Origin: Candidatus Altarchaeum sp. CG2_30_32_3053
Lineage (GTDB): Archaea > Altiarchaeota > Altiarchaeia > Altiarchaeales > Altiarchaeaceae
Assembly (NCBI GenBank): GCA_001873845.1
Contig: MNZY01000068.1
Span: 1 to 11,745, forward strand
DNA: 11,745 nucleotides
Direction: 5' to 3'
The position numbers and the translations under genes were made by a program. Position 1 is the first letter of the stretch. Every line of letters starts with the position of its first letter. The notes beneath the pieces were generated by a model. That model was not told the DNA's origin and did not search any database. It worked only from the letters and a program-made list of their open reading frames with translations. Below, piece by piece: positions 11,093-11,745 of the stretch.

Positions 11093-11745
11093 CCAAAGAA
11101 CAAAAATTTTATAAAGCACTACCGGATGTATTTATTGGCGCCAAGATTGAGGGCGAGGGCGGTTTTGTCAATTTGATGAGAATAAAATCAAATTACTACC
11201 GTAAGATTGAGGACATCCTCAAAAAGGATATTGAAGCGGCTCTCAAAAGCCACCCTAAATTTATAGACGAACTTTTTGACAAGCTTTACTCCTTTTTCAG
11301 TCGCTATTTTACCGAAAGCGGCTCAATTTATTTTAATTCAACGCCATTCCATAACAATATCTACGAAAAGGTTTATACCGATGAAAAAGATGTCATTCTC
11401 TTTTGGAAAACACAGATGCTTTACTATGTCAAAACCGACCGGATTTTTAGAAGTTTGCCGGTTGAATTTAACGGATTTAAGTTTTACTTTGACGCTTCAA
11501 AGATTGAAGCCAAAAAAGCCAACGAAAAACGCTCGCTTGTTTTTGAATTAAACAAAGTCCGTGAGGACAGCACAATTATTTTTGGCGTTCAATACTCCGA
11601 GAGAGGCGCGAAAACAAAGCAGGACGAAATACTTAAAGCAATTAAGAAAAATGGCATTGCAATTAAAGAAGAAGAATTGGAACGCGCTTTTAGAGTTTTT
11701 GAAAAGCAAAGCGAGGTTGATTTCTTTATAAATAAAAACGCTAAA
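11089..11745 (+). CDS. Site-specific DNA methyltransferase, N-terminal part (3' truncated by window)
   Basis: An uninterrupted frame of 219 codons runs from ATG 11089 to the window edge. The start reads MTKEQKFYKALPDVFIGAKIEGEGGFVNLMRIKSNYY, then KIEDILKKDIEAAL, LFDKLYSFFSRYFTESGSIYFNSTPF and LFWKTQMLYYVKTDRIFRSLPVEF. I recognise this from the N-terminal region of large (about 900-residue) adenine-type DNA methyltransferases of the type III Mod or orphan kind found in many uncultivated bacteria. The SAM-binding and DPPY motifs would lie beyond the window, so catalysis is not seen here. The codon use (more GGC, GCC, GAC) is less AT-biased than its neighbours, pointing to a separate origin. Whether a Res subunit follows is unknown. 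Confidence 0.68.
   Translation, partial: MTKEQKFYKALPDVFIGAKIEGEGGFVNLMRIKSNYYRKIEDILKKDIEAALKSHPKFIDELFDKLYSFFSRYFTESGSIYFNSTPFHNNIYEKVYTDEKDVILFWKTQMLYYVKTDRIFRSLPVEFNGFKFYFDASKIEAKKANEKRSLVFELNKVREDSTIIFGVQYSERGAKTKQDEILKAIKKNGIAIKEEELERAFRVFEKQSEVDFFINKNAK

Larger units (their letters stand above)
699..11745 (+). mobile_element. Integron-like recombinase plus gene-cassette array (runs off the right end)
   Basis: A tyrosine recombinase gene is followed by gene blocks, all on the + strand, each closed by an imperfect inverted repeat with integron attC hallmarks: a 5' box ending in AAC (AGCTAAC, GGCTAAC, GTATAAC, ATATAAC, GCCTAAC, ACTTAAC, ATATAAC), usually followed by AGCG, and a 3' box of GTTRRRY type. 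The cassettes carry unrelated genes with different start signals, which fits independent acquisition. Unlike class 1 integrons, the recombinase points the same way as the cassettes, so attI should lie downstream of it; this resembles the 'reverse' integrons described in Treponema and Planctomycetes. The alternative is a cassette array mobilised by an IntI encoded elsewhere, with this recombinase a bystander. The array identity is strong. Pairing it with this recombinase is an inference. Confidence 0.8.

Noticed and set aside
11276..11551. 91-codon frame inside the right-end methyltransferase gene
   Set aside because: It lies in another frame of the uninterrupted 219-codon methyltransferase reading, whose protein has recognisable family sequence.

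Overview
The window reads as the start of an integron-like gene-cassette array from an AT-rich, uncultivated-type genome. A tyrosine recombinase gene (699-1757) is followed by gene blocks on the same (+) strand. The blocks are separated by seven attC-like recombination sites (about 4554-4655, 5475-5557, 7729-7813, 8463-8542, 9577-9686, 10245-10338, 10793-10872). Each site opens with a box ending in AAC, has a long imperfect inverted repeat, and closes with a GTT-type core. Two of the sites (8463-8542 and 10793-10872) are almost identical, as in sedentary chromosomal integrons. Most genes have GGAGG-type Shine-Dalgarno sequences, which favours a bacterium. Two cassettes instead have no clear Shine-Dalgarno but an archaeal-looking TATA element about 27 bases before the ATG. 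The host domain and phylum cannot be settled from the sequence alone.

Layout. Positions 1-672 are a very AT-rich non-coding stretch with diverged direct repeats. 673-1757 hold a nine-codon leader ORF overlapping the recombinase gene. 1791-1854 is a repeat- and palindrome-rich segment in the position expected of attI, followed by the recombinase terminator. 1890-4516 is a restriction-modification module (N4-cytosine-type DNA methyltransferase plus a TdeIII/MjaII-like endonuclease). It is bounded by a 31-bp inverted repeat (30/31 matches) with a small hairpin abutting each outer end. Then come, each followed by an attC-like site: an FkbM-family methyltransferase; a membrane/FAD oxidoreductase gene split by an in-frame TAA; a DUF998-type membrane protein; a CooC/MinD-like P-loop ATPase; a one-TM extracytoplasmic protein of unknown function; and a two-TM zinc-ribbon protein. 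The window ends inside a large gene (11089 onward) resembling site-specific DNA methyltransferases of type III/orphan kind.

How the parts fit. The recombinase, or an IntI supplied from elsewhere, would exchange cassettes at the attC-like sites. The cargo is typical of integron accessory genes: restriction-modification, methyltransferases and small membrane proteins. The most notable features are: a recombinase that seems to lack the IntI-specific patch and is oriented with the cassettes; the restriction-modification unit inside its own inverted repeats; the stop-interrupted oxidoreductase; attC sites that have lost the conserved crossover G; and a short palindromic element sitting inside one attC site.
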